This document shows positions 50,910-58,150 of a DNA stretch of 64,000 nucleotides, piece after piece (positions within the stretch are counted from its first letter, which is position 1; every line of letters begins with the position of its first letter). Source of the DNA: 62-47 sp044463945. GTDB taxonomy: Bacteria; Pseudomonadota; Alphaproteobacteria; Rhizobiales; Xanthobacteraceae. The notes under the pieces were generated by a model, which was given only the letters and a program-made list of their open reading frames with translations, ran no database searches and was not told the origin of the DNA. The stretch is taken from contig JBIQLW010000002.1 in NCBI GenBank assembly GCA_044463945.1, positions 62,001 to 126,000 of the forward strand, given 5' to 3'. Both the position numbers and the translations under genes were made by a program.

Positions 50910-51568
50910 CCGCGGTGAAACGGCGGGTCGCCATCCTCATTTCCGGGCGCGGCTCGAACATGGCGGCGCTGATCGCGGCAGCCAGGGCTGCGGACTTTCC
51001 CGCCGAGATCGCCGTCGTCATTTCCAACAAGCCGGATGCGGCCGGACTCACCAAGGCGAAAGACAGCGGCGTTGCAACGCTGGTGATCGACAGCAAGCCG
51101 TTCGGCAAGGATCGCGTCGCGTTCGAGGCCGCGCTTCAGAGCGCGCTCGACGAGCACCGCATCGACATCGTCTGTCTCGGCGGCTTCATGCGGCTTCTGA
51201 CCACCGAATTCGTCGAGCGCTGGACCGGGCGGATGCTCAACATCCACCCCTCGCTGCTGCCGTCGTTTCGCGGCCTCGATCCGCACGGCCAGGCGCTCGC
51301 CGCCGGCGTCAAGATTTCCGGCGCGACGGTGCATTTCGTCACGCCGGAGATGGATGCCGGCCCGATCGTTATGCAGGGCGCGGTCGCGGTGCGCGACGAT
51401 GACACCGCCGAGCGGCTTGCCGCGCGCATCCTCGACGTCGAGCACCGCATCTATCCGGATGCGCTGCGTCTGGTCGCGAGCGGAGGCGTCCGGATCGAGG
51501 GCGCGGTGTGCCGGACCGATGCGTCCGGCAGCCCCGACGATGCGTTGATCTCGCCGGCGGTGATCTGA
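50903..51568 (+). CDS. purN: Phosphoribosylglycinamide formyltransferase
   Basis: PurN transfers a formyl group from 10-formyl-THF to GAR. The 221-residue protein has the phosphate loop LISGRGSNMAALI, the active-site NIHPSLLPSFRGLDPHGQAL (Asn and His), and GATVHFVTPEMDAGPIVMQ with the catalytic Asp. The ATG lies 7 bp before the purM stop, and a GTG one codon later is an alternative start. Coupled purMN order is standard. Confidence 0.96.
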   Translation: MVTAVKRRVAILISGRGSNMAALIAAARAADFPAEIAVVISNKPDAAGLTKAKDSGVATLVIDSKPFGKDRVAFEAALQSALDEHRIDIVCLGGFMRLLTTEFVERWTGRMLNIHPSLLPSFRGLDPHGQALAAGVKISGATVHFVTPEMDAGPIVMQGAVAVRDDDTAERLAARILDVEHRIYPDALRLVASGGVRIEGAVCRTDASGSPDDALISPAVI

Positions 51569-51596
51569 AGCAATCATATCGGGCAAGGACGGCGGG

Positions 51597-52520
51597 ATGG
51601 CGAGAATTGCAATTGTCGGCTGCGGCGCGATGGGTTCGGTCTACGCGGCGCTGATGGCCGACGCCGGGCACGAGGTTCACGCCGTGACGCTGTGGCCCGA
51701 CCATGCCGCCGCCATGGCGAAAGACGGATTGCGCTGCGAAGGCGCAAGCGGCGACCGCACCGTGCGTCTTCATGCCTCGACGACCACCGACGGCATCGGC
51801 GTTTGCGACCTCGTCATCATCGCCACCAAGGCGTTCGACGTCGAAGCCGCGGCGCGCGCCAGCGTCGCGCTGATCGGGGCCGAGACTGTCGTGCAATCGA
51901 TCCAGAACGGCATCGGCTCGCCAGAGGTCGCAGGCCCGATAGTCGGCGTCGACCGCCTCGCCGTCGGCGTGGTCGGCGGCTTCGGCGCATCGATGCGCGG
52001 CCCCGGCCATGTCCACCACAACGGCATGGAAATGATCCGCTTCGGATCGTTCGCCGGATTGCCGCGGCCGCGTCTTGAGGCGTCGGCCGACATCTGGCGC
52101 TCCGCCGGCTTCAAGGTCACGCTGTTCGACGACATCCGCCGGATGGTGTGGGAGAAGCTGATCATGAACGTCACCTTCTCCGCGACCTGCTGCACCACGG
52201 CGCTGACGATCGGCGAGGTGATGGCCGACGCCGACGCATGGCCGGTGGCGCGCGGTTGCGCCGAGGAAGCGGTCGCGGTGGCCAAGGCGTCCGGCATCGC
52301 GCTCGATGTCGGGGATCCGATCGAGCATATCCGCAAGCTCGGCGGCAAGATCCCGCACGCCAAGCCGTCGATGCTATTGGACTACGAGGCGCGGCGGCGC
52401 TGCGAGATCGACGCCATCAACGGCGCGATTCCCCGCCTCGGCGCGCCGCTGGGTGTGCCGACGCCGGTCAACGAAACGCTGGTGCGCGTCATCAAGGCGC
52501 GCGAGCGCCAGTTCCTCTGA
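51597..52520 (+). CDS. panE: 2-dehydropantoate 2-reductase (ketopantoate reductase family)
   Basis: Ketopantoate reductase uses NADPH to make pantoate for coenzyme A. The 307-residue protein has the Rossmann loop IAIVGCGAMGSVYAALM, the VIIATKAFDVEAA segment, QNGIGSPE, the catalytic Lys in RMVWEKLIMNVTFSA, and a helical C-terminal domain with PSMLLDYEARRRCEIDAINGAI (typical S-x-x-x-D). Alphaproteobacteria often have several PanE/ApbA paralogs and some act on other 2-keto acids, so the symbol is provisional. It follows purN by 28 bp and is probably in the same operon. Confidence 0.85.
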   Translation: MARIAIVGCGAMGSVYAALMADAGHEVHAVTLWPDHAAAMAKDGLRCEGASGDRTVRLHASTTTDGIGVCDLVIIATKAFDVEAAARASVALIGAETVVQSIQNGIGSPEVAGPIVGVDRLAVGVVGGFGASMRGPGHVHHNGMEMIRFGSFAGLPRPRLEASADIWRSAGFKVTLFDDIRRMVWEKLIMNVTFSATCCTTALTIGEVMADADAWPVARGCAEEAVAVAKASGIALDVGDPIEHIRKLGGKIPHAKPSMLLDYEARRRCEIDAINGAIPRLGAPLGVPTPVNETLVRVIKARERQFL

Positions 52521-52537
52521 GCCGTCGCCGCCTCATG

Positions 52538-53401
52538 CTATGCGGCCGAGCCTGACCGGGGTTCATCGGCCCCGCGCGCCATCAGACGTTCCAGCCTGCG
52601 GCGACGCCATAGCCAGCCGACGACGAGGACGATGACGATCCCGAGCACGCCGCACACGAGTTCGCTCAGCGCCGTCTCGAACCGGATGTGCCGGGCGGAA
52701 AATGCGAGCGAGGGCGCGAGTTCAATCGTCAGCGCCAGTGATCCGTCGAGAACCCGCGCCAGCGCCGGGTGCAACGCCGGATCGGTGGCGATCACATGGC
52801 CCGCGATCCAGCCGAGCAATCCGGCGCCGGCCCACACTAGCGCCGGCAGCCGCGTCAGCACCGCCATGATCATCGCCGCGCCCGCGATGATCAGCGGGAT
52901 GCTGACCGCGAGCCCGAAGATCAAAAGCCCCGTATTGCCGCGCGCCGCCGCCGCGATGGCGATGACGTTGTCGAGGCTCATGACAACGTCGGCCACCACG
53001 ATGATCTGGATCGCGCCGGCCAGGCTGGCCGCAACCTTGATGTCGTCGTTGCCCTCGTGCTTGTCCGGCACCAAGAGCTTCGCCGCGATCACCAGCAGCG
53101 CCAGCCCGCCGATCAGCTTGAGATAGGGCAACACCATCAGCGTCGCCACGATGGCGGTGAAGACGACCCGCATCAGAACCGCGGCTCCTGCTCCGAGGAT
53201 CATGCCCCAGAGGCGCTGCCGCTCCTGCAACCCGCGGCACGCTAGCGCGATGACCAGCGCGTTGTCGCCCGACAGCAGAATATCGATCCAGATGATCTGG
53301 CCGACCGCGACCCAGAACGCGGGTTCGTGCATTTCATTGCGGAACTCCGCGACGACAGCCCCGATGGCCGCGGGATCGAAGATTTGCAGCACCCAGTCCA
53401 A
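52538..53401 (-). CDS. TerC-family integral membrane protein
   Basis: The 287-residue protein has about seven to eight membrane helices. The TerC signature acidic-Asn sites are IWIDILLSGDNALVIALAC in the first repeat and VADVVMSLDNVIAIAAAA in the second, with buried D-N pairs that bind metal. YjbE/TerC proteins export Mn2+ or are linked to tellurite resistance and metalation of secreted proteins. A C-terminal extension of some 100 residues contains two further hydrophobic stretches. The gene has no adjacent metal-homeostasis genes and I find no yybP-ykoY riboswitch in its leader. Confidence 0.88.
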   Translation of the reverse strand: MDWVLQIFDPAAIGAVVAEFRNEMHEPAFWVAVGQIIWIDILLSGDNALVIALACRGLQERQRLWGMILGAGAAVLMRVVFTAIVATLMVLPYLKLIGGLALLVIAAKLLVPDKHEGNDDIKVAASLAGAIQIIVVADVVMSLDNVIAIAAAARGNTGLLIFGLAVSIPLIIAGAAMIMAVLTRLPALVWAGAGLLGWIAGHVIATDPALHPALARVLDGSLALTIELAPSLAFSARHIRFETALSELVCGVLGIVIVLVVGWLWRRRRLERLMARGADEPRSGSAA

Positions 53402-53513
53402 GATCAGCCCCTTTCGGCCGCAATCGATCCGCGGATGCGGTTCCCGCCTCCCCGCGGCCGGCGGCCACGCGACCGGGTCGCGCCGCGACTCGGGGCCGTC
53501 CCCAAACGATAAC

Positions 53514-53541
53514 AGCCTTCGGCGGTGAAGCCGAAGGCTGC
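53514..53541 (-). terminator. Intrinsic terminator of ndk
   Basis: A perfect 11-bp stem, CAGCCTTCGGC with GCCGAAGGCTG, encloses a 6-nt loop. On the minus strand it is followed by TTATCGTTTG. It is 44 bp beyond the ndk stop and separates ndk from terC. Confidence 0.75.
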
Positions 53542-53585
53542 CTCATTCACGGGGCCGGTTCCATCAACGGCGCCGGCGATGCGGC

Positions 53586-54008
53586 TCAGCCGACGATGTC
53601 GTTGCCGGCGAAGAATTGCGCGATTTCGACCGCCGCCGTCTCGGCCGCGTCGGAGCCGTGCACCGAGTTTTCGCCGATCGACCTGGCGTGCGTCTTGCGG
53701 ATGGTTCCCTCCGCCGCCTTGGACGGATCGGTCGCGCCCATCACGTCGCGATATTTGGCGATCGCACCCTCGCCCTCCAGCACCTGCACCACCACCGGGC
53801 CCGAGGTCATGAAATCGACCAGCTCGCCGAAGAACGGCCGCTCCTTGTGGACGGCGTAAAAGGTTTCGGCCTGCTCGCGGGTCATGCGGATCCGCCGCTG
53901 CGCCACGATGCGCAGGCCCGCCTGCTCGATCAGCGCGTTGATCGCGCCGGTCAGGTTCCGCGCGGTGGCGTCGGGCTTGATAATCGAAAAGGTGCGTTCA
54001 ATCGCCAT
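53586..54008 (-). CDS. ndk: Nucleoside diphosphate kinase
   Basis: Ndk transfers gamma phosphates between nucleoside di- and triphosphates by a phospho-His intermediate. The 140-residue protein has the start AIERTFSIIKPDA, the binding segment ERPFFGELVDFMTSGPVV, GATDPSKAAEGTIR, and the active-site His117 in NSVHGSD. The ATG of MAIERTF was chosen; an upstream frame of 24 more codons is not conserved in the family. It stands alone with its own terminator. Confidence 0.97.
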   Translation of the reverse strand: MAIERTFSIIKPDATARNLTGAINALIEQAGLRIVAQRRIRMTREQAETFYAVHKERPFFGELVDFMTSGPVVVQVLEGEGAIAKYRDVMGATDPSKAAEGTIRKTHARSIGENSVHGSDAAETAAVEIAQFFAGNDIVG

Positions 54009-54291
54009 AGTCTTGAAGTCCTTGCAACAACCATGATTGGGGGTCGCGGCGCTTATATCGGCGCCGCCGCGCCCCGGCAAGGCGACATTTCCCGCTCCAC
54101 GACGCGCGCCCCGTCAGCCGCAAGTCACGCGCGAGCGCCGCCTTAGCGTGCGCTGGATCACACTTCGCGGCCCGGCCGCCGAACGCGGGCATCAGGCGCC
54201 GCGACGCATCAGCAGGCACGACGCCTTTCGAGACCAACTCGAACAACCCATCCGCGGCGCGAGACGCCGCACAAAGAAACAGGAGACGACC

Positions 54292-54549
54292 ATGTTCAAG
54301 ACATTCGCACTCGCTCTCGTCGCCGCCGCGTCACTGGGCTTCGCCACGCTCACCCCCGGCACCGCCTCCGCCGGCGGCTTCGGCCACCATCATTTCGGCC
54401 ATCACCATCATGGCTTCCATGGCCATCACGGTTTCCATGGGCCCCGGATCTACATCGCAGGCCCGGCCTATTACGAAGGTTGCACCGTGCGCCGGCTGGT
54501 GCCGACCCCCTCGGGCCTGCGCTGGCGCTGGGTGAACCGCTGCTACTGA
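54292..54549 (+). CDS. Exported histidine-rich small protein
   Basis: The 85-residue protein has a signal peptide (FALALVAAASLGFATLTPGTASA), then a Gly/His/Phe-rich tract with HHHFGHHHH and FHGHHGFHGP, then a C-terminal YYEGCTVRRLVPTPSGLRWRWVNRCY with two Cys. The His tract could bind metals such as Zn, Ni or Cu in the periplasm. The Cys pair could form a disulfide. The ribosome-binding site is AGGAGA, seven bases before the ATG, and an intrinsic terminator follows, so the gene is an independent unit. I know similar small His-rich proteins from Bradyrhizobium, without assigned function. Confidence 0.8.
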   Translation: MFKTFALALVAAASLGFATLTPGTASAGGFGHHHFGHHHHGFHGHHGFHGPRIYIAGPAYYEGCTVRRLVPTPSGLRWRWVNRCY

Positions 54550-54567
54550 CCGGCCAGCCGCCCGAAA

Positions 54568-54594
54568 AGCCCCGCGCGCCCCGCGGGGCTTTTT
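54568..54594 (+). terminator. Intrinsic terminator of the His-rich gene
   Basis: A 9-bp stem AGCCCCGCG with CGCGGGGCT encloses a 5-nt loop and is followed by TTTTTG counting the last stem T. It lies 19 bp after the stop codon and is the clearest Rho-independent terminator in the window. Confidence 0.85.
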
Positions 54595-54732
54595 GTGCAA
54601 CCGGAGGTTCAGAGCCCTTGCTATTTATCGAAATTTTACTAAACAGCAGAGAACCGGCCGGAAGGTGAAACTATTGTGACACTTTTGGCTTTACCTTTGA
54701 GCTACTGTTGCAAACAGGTTCGGGAGCCGACG

Positions 54733-54927
54733 ATGGCGGATCAAGCGAGCGATGACCCCGACCGGCTCGATCGCGCGACCAGCGCGGCGATCCGCCGCGC
54801 AATCGGCGAAAGGCTGCGCGGCTCAATTGTCCCGGACACTCCTGATGTTCCGCCCCGCCTGAAATCGCTGCTCGCCGCCATGCGGCAACAGGAAGACCGG
54901 CAGCAACTGCGATCGGGGCTGGCGTAA
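54733..54927 (+). CDS. Small hypothetical protein, weakly NepR-like (64 aa)
   Basis: The protein is soluble and helical, reading IRRAIGERLRGSIVPDTPDV then PPRLKSLLAAMRQQEDRQQL. The pattern I-G-x-x-L-R then V-P-x-x-L-x-x-L-L resembles the core of NepR anti-sigma factors, which bind EcfG sigma and are released by PhyR. No ecfG, phyR or sensor kinase gene is adjacent and the likeness is short, so this is only a hint. The ATG of MADQASDD is used; a longer frame starts 19 codons upstream, within a non-protein-like stretch. It precedes the ABC-F gene by 98 bp. Confidence 0.55.
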   Translation: MADQASDDPDRLDRATSAAIRRAIGERLRGSIVPDTPDVPPRLKSLLAAMRQQEDRQQLRSGLA

Positions 54928-55025
54928 CCGCCGGACGATCCCGAAGCCGAACACCTTGGGGCGGGACCCTTGATATCCCATGGCGGGCGCTTGCGTTCGA
55001 GGGCGTCTGCGGTGAAAACCCCCGG

Positions 55026-56900
55026 ATGCTTTCGCTCACCGACATTTCGGTCCGCATCGCCGGACGCCTGTTGATCGACCGCAGCACGGCGCAGATCGTG
55101 CCGGGCGCGCGGGTCGGCTTTGTCGGGCGCAACGGCGTCGGCAAATCGACGCTGTTCCATGCCATCCGCGGCGAGTTGCCGCTGGAGAGCGGCAGCATCA
55201 CAATGCCCCCGCGCTGGCGCATCGGCAGCCTGGCGCAGGAAGCTCCCGACGGCCCCGACAGCCTGCTTGAGGTGGTGCTGCGGGCCGACGTCGAACGCGA
55301 CGCGCTGTTACGCGAGGCCGAGACGGCGCAGGACCCTCATCGCATCGCCGACATTCAAACCCGGCTGGTCGATATCGACGCGCACTCCGCGCCAGCCCGC
55401 GCCGCGGCAATCCTCAGCGGCCTCGGATTCTCCACCGCCGATCAGGCACGCGCCTGTCAGGAATTTTCCGGCGGCTGGCGGATGCGGGTGGCGCTGGCGG
55501 CGACGCTGTTCGCCGCTCCCGATCTGCTGCTGCTCGACGAGCCGACCAACTATCTCGACCTTGAAGGCACGCTGTGGCTGGAGGACCATCTCGCCCGCTA
55601 CCCGCGCACGGTGATCGTCATCAGCCACGACCGCGACCTGCTCGACACCTCGGTCGATCAGATCCTGCATCTCGATCGCGGCAAGCTGACGCTCTACAAG
55701 GGCTCCTACTCCGCGTTCGAGGAACAGCGCGCGGCGCGCGAGATGCAGGACGCCAGGCACGCCCGGCGGCAGCAGGAGGAACGCAAGCGGTTGCAGGATT
55801 TCATCGACCGCTTCAAGGCCAAGGCGTCGAAAGCCCGGCAGGCGCAGTCGCGCGTCAAGATGCTGGAGAAGATGAAACCGGCAACGGCGCTGGTGACCCA
55901 GGACGTGCGCGAGATTTCGTTCCCGACGCCGGAAAAGACACTGTCGCCGCCGATCATCGCGCTCGATGGCGTCGCGGTCGGCTACGACGCCGCGCGGCCG
56001 GTGCTCAATCGCGTCACGCTGCGGATCGACCATGACGACCGCATCGCGCTGCTCGGCGCCAACGGCAACGGCAAGTCCACGCTGGTCAAGCTGCTGGCCG
56101 GCAAGCTCGCGCCGTTCGCGGGCAAGGTGGTGCGCGCCGACAAGCTGTCGGTCGGCTACTTCGCGCAGCACCAGACCGACGAACTCGACCTTGACAGATC
56201 GCCCTACGATCACGTCCGCCGCCTGATGCGGGACGCGCCGGAAGCGCGCGTCCGCGCCCGCGTCGGCGCCATCGGCTTTTCCGGCAAGGCCGGCGATACC
56301 ACAGTGAAGAACCTGTCGGGCGGCGAAAAGGCGCGCCTGCTACTCGGCCTCGCGACGTTCTCCGCGCCGAACATGATCATTCTCGACGAGCCGACCAACC
56401 ATCTCGATATCGACAGCCGCGCCGCGCTCGCCACCGCGATCAATGAGTTTCCCGGCGCGGTCATCATGGTGTCGCACGACCGCTACCTGATCGAAGCCTG
56501 CGCCGAGCGGCTGTGGATCGTCGCCGATCGCACCGTCTCACCCTACGACGACGATCTCGACAGCTATCGCCGCACGGTGCTGTCGGCGCGCGGGGCTGAG
56601 CCCGCCGCGCCCGCCGCCGATGCCCGCGAACGCGACAAGGCGTCCCGCGCCAGGCCGGAAAAGCGTGTCGCCGCGCCGAAACAGCGGATCGCCAGGGCGG
56701 AAGCGGAAATCGCGCGCATCACCGATATTCTCGCCAAGATCGACGCCGCGCTGGCGTTGCCGGACCTGTTTCAGCGCGACCCTAAACAGGCCGCGCAACT
56801 CGGCAAGGCGCGAACCGCCGCCGCCGCAGCGCTGCAACAGGCCGAAGACGAATGGCTTTCGGCCAGCACCGAACTGGACGACGCCGTCGCCTCCACCTGA
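55026..56900 (+). CDS. ABC-F family ATPase
   Basis: ABC-F proteins have two ATPase domains and no membrane part. They act on the ribosome in translation control or antibiotic protection. The 624-residue protein has Walker A GRNGVGKST and GANGNGKST, signature FSGGWRMRVALA and LSGGEKARLLLG, and Walker B with the catalytic Glu in LLLLDEPTNYLDLE and MIILDEPTNHLDID. The interdomain linker contains RKRLQDFIDRFKAKASKARQ. A C-terminal coiled coil follows (AEAEIARITDILAKIDAAL). It is closest to the YheS/Uup group, so it is probably a housekeeping factor and not a resistance gene. Confidence 0.92.
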   Translation: MLSLTDISVRIAGRLLIDRSTAQIVPGARVGFVGRNGVGKSTLFHAIRGELPLESGSITMPPRWRIGSLAQEAPDGPDSLLEVVLRADVERDALLREAETAQDPHRIADIQTRLVDIDAHSAPARAAAILSGLGFSTADQARACQEFSGGWRMRVALAATLFAAPDLLLLDEPTNYLDLEGTLWLEDHLARYPRTVIVISHDRDLLDTSVDQILHLDRGKLTLYKGSYSAFEEQRAAREMQDARHARRQQEERKRLQDFIDRFKAKASKARQAQSRVKMLEKMKPATALVTQDVREISFPTPEKTLSPPIIALDGVAVGYDAARPVLNRVTLRIDHDDRIALLGANGNGKSTLVKLLAGKLAPFAGKVVRADKLSVGYFAQHQTDELDLDRSPYDHVRRLMRDAPEARVRARVGAIGFSGKAGDTTVKNLSGGEKARLLLGLATFSAPNMIILDEPTNHLDIDSRAALATAINEFPGAVIMVSHDRYLIEACAERLWIVADRTVSPYDDDLDSYRRTVLSARGAEPAAPAADARERDKASRARPEKRVAAPKQRIARAEAEIARITDILAKIDAALALPDLFQRDPKQAAQLGKARTAAAAALQQAEDEWLSASTELDDAVAST

Positions 56901-56948
56901 CGGCGCGATGCGTCGAGCGGATAATGCGTCAAGGATAGATGCGGTACG

Positions 56949-57491
56949 TCAGGTGGCGTGGCGCTTCCTGCCGCGCGTGGACCGTGCCGGCGCGGCCGGC
57001 TCCGGCAGCCGCTCGATCGACGACAGCCGTCCGCCGTTGAACGTATAGATTCCGGCGCGGGTCCCCTTGGTGTAGGTCAGGACGGCAATGCGGTCGCCGC
57101 CGGGGCCGGTGGAGAGATTGACGTTGTCGGGCACGCCAGCGCCGCGCACTACGTCGCACTCGGTGTGCCCCAGCGCGACATGGCCGCTCTGGACCGCGCC
57201 CTCCTCCGCCATCGCGCTCGTGTCCGTCGAAGGCGGCGCCATGCCGGCACACTGACCATCGGCACTGACGAGGTCTTCCGCCGTAACCGGCTTGTTCGGC
57301 GTCAGCGGCGGCGTCTCGATCGAGACGTTCTTGTTGAAGACCCGCCCAGCCCGCGAAAACCATTCGGCATCCTTGTTCACCAGGTCGGTGGAAAACACAT
57401 CTGACATGCTCGCGCCGGAACAGCCCGCCAGCAGTGGAGCAAGCACCGCCGCGGCAAGCACGAACATTCGGTGAGAGGAGTGTTGTCGCAC
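56949..57491 (-). CDS. Predicted lipoprotein, possibly BamE/SmpA-like
   Basis: The 180-residue protein has a lipoprotein signal (MFVLAAAVLAPLLAGC, lipobox LAGC). The mature part contains a low-complexity region and then VALGHTECDVVRGAGVPDNV and AVLTYTKGTRAGIYTFNGGRLSSIE. The G-H-T-x-x-D-V-x-x-x-x-G-x-P with a later G-x-Y-x-F-x-x-G-x-L resembles the BamE/SmpA fold, but this is a pattern match only. The end is basic (RGRKRHAT). The GTG at 57491 is used because it adds basic residues before the hydrophobic core; the ATG eight codons later is an alternative. It converges with the ABC-F gene. Confidence 0.72.
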   Translation of the reverse strand: MRQHSSHRMFVLAAAVLAPLLAGCSGASMSDVFSTDLVNKDAEWFSRAGRVFNKNVSIETPPLTPNKPVTAEDLVSADGQCAGMAPPSTDTSAMAEEGAVQSGHVALGHTECDVVRGAGVPDNVNLSTGPGGDRIAVLTYTKGTRAGIYTFNGGRLSSIERLPEPAAPARSTRGRKRHAT

Positions 57492-57543
57492 GTTGAACCC
57501 GATACAATTCCGACTGGCAGTTCGACTAGCGTTTTCTTTCGGT

Positions 57544-57594
57544 GGAGCATGATCTTGTCCGAAAACCGGCTTCCACTTTTCGGGATCATGCTCC
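57544..57594. repeat. 51-bp inverted repeat of a dispersed family
   Basis: Outer arms GGAGCATGATC (57544-57554) and GATCATGCTCC (57584-57594) are perfect complements. Inner arms CCGAAAA (57559-57565) and TTTTCGG (57577-57583) are as well. Sequences of this kind are common between genes in Nitrobacteraceae. It lies upstream of the lipoprotein gene and downstream of holC. Confidence 0.85.
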
Positions 57595-57697
57595 AAGAGC
57601 GTGTCCACCACCGATTTGCGGCACCACCATGACGCCCGCGGCCCTGATGGCCGGCTCCCCGGACAAGCCCGCGACTATCGTTAAATATTTAACAATA

Positions 57698-58150
57698 TTA
57701 TTCGCGGCGTTGCCACCGTCCGCGCTCGTCGGCCTGCCAATAGGTCACGACGAACCCTTTGGCCTTGCCGTCCTTCCAGGCGAGCCGCGCACCGGCGACC
57801 GCGTCGTCGTCATTGCCGTCGAACATCAGAACGATGCGTTCGTAGCGCTCGGCATCGGCCGGCAACACGGCGCGGTCCACCAGGAAGCGGATCTGCGCCT
57901 CGTTGGGATTGGTGTCGGCGGCAGCGATTACGATCGGTTGCTCATGGGCATCCGCTGTCCGCCAGACGGTGTGAGGAAGGAATGAATCTTCCCGGTAAGT
58001 CCACAGATGGGCATCGAGCGCCTCGGCGCGCTCCTCCGACGCGGTTTCCACGACGGCGCGCCAGCCCCGCTCAAGGGATTTCTCCAAAAGTGGTGGCAAT
58101 ACACTTTCGATACTCATGTTTTGGAGATGGTAGAACAGGACTTCCGTCAT
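57698..58150 (-). CDS. holC: DNA polymerase III chi subunit
   Basis: Chi links the clamp loader to single-strand binding protein at the replication fork. The 150-residue protein has the chi layout: MTEVLFYHLQNMSIESVLPPLLEKSLERGWRAVVET at the start, LDAHLWTYREDSFLPHT, the QPIVIAAADTNPNEAQIRFLVD segment, and the late YERIVLMFDGNDDDAVAGAR with a final aromatic WQ. It overlaps the pepA stop by 4 bp (ATGA). The order pepA-holC is conserved in many proteobacteria. Confidence 0.95.
   Translation of the reverse strand: MTEVLFYHLQNMSIESVLPPLLEKSLERGWRAVVETASEERAEALDAHLWTYREDSFLPHTVWRTADAHEQPIVIAAADTNPNEAQIRFLVDRAVLPADAERYERIVLMFDGNDDDAVAGARLAWKDGKAKGFVVTYWQADERGRWQRRE

Noticed and set aside
53402..53585. 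Possible yybP-ykoY manganese riboswitch in the terC leader
   Set aside because: The minus strand has a GGGGAG run, but not the conserved GGGGAGTAGC core or the second conserved loop. The strong hairpin in this gap is better explained as the ndk terminator.
55026..56900. ABC-F gene as an antibiotic resistance determinant
   Set aside because: The linker is short and the protein resembles the housekeeping YheS/Uup group; there is no leader peptide or attenuator upstream and no mobile context.
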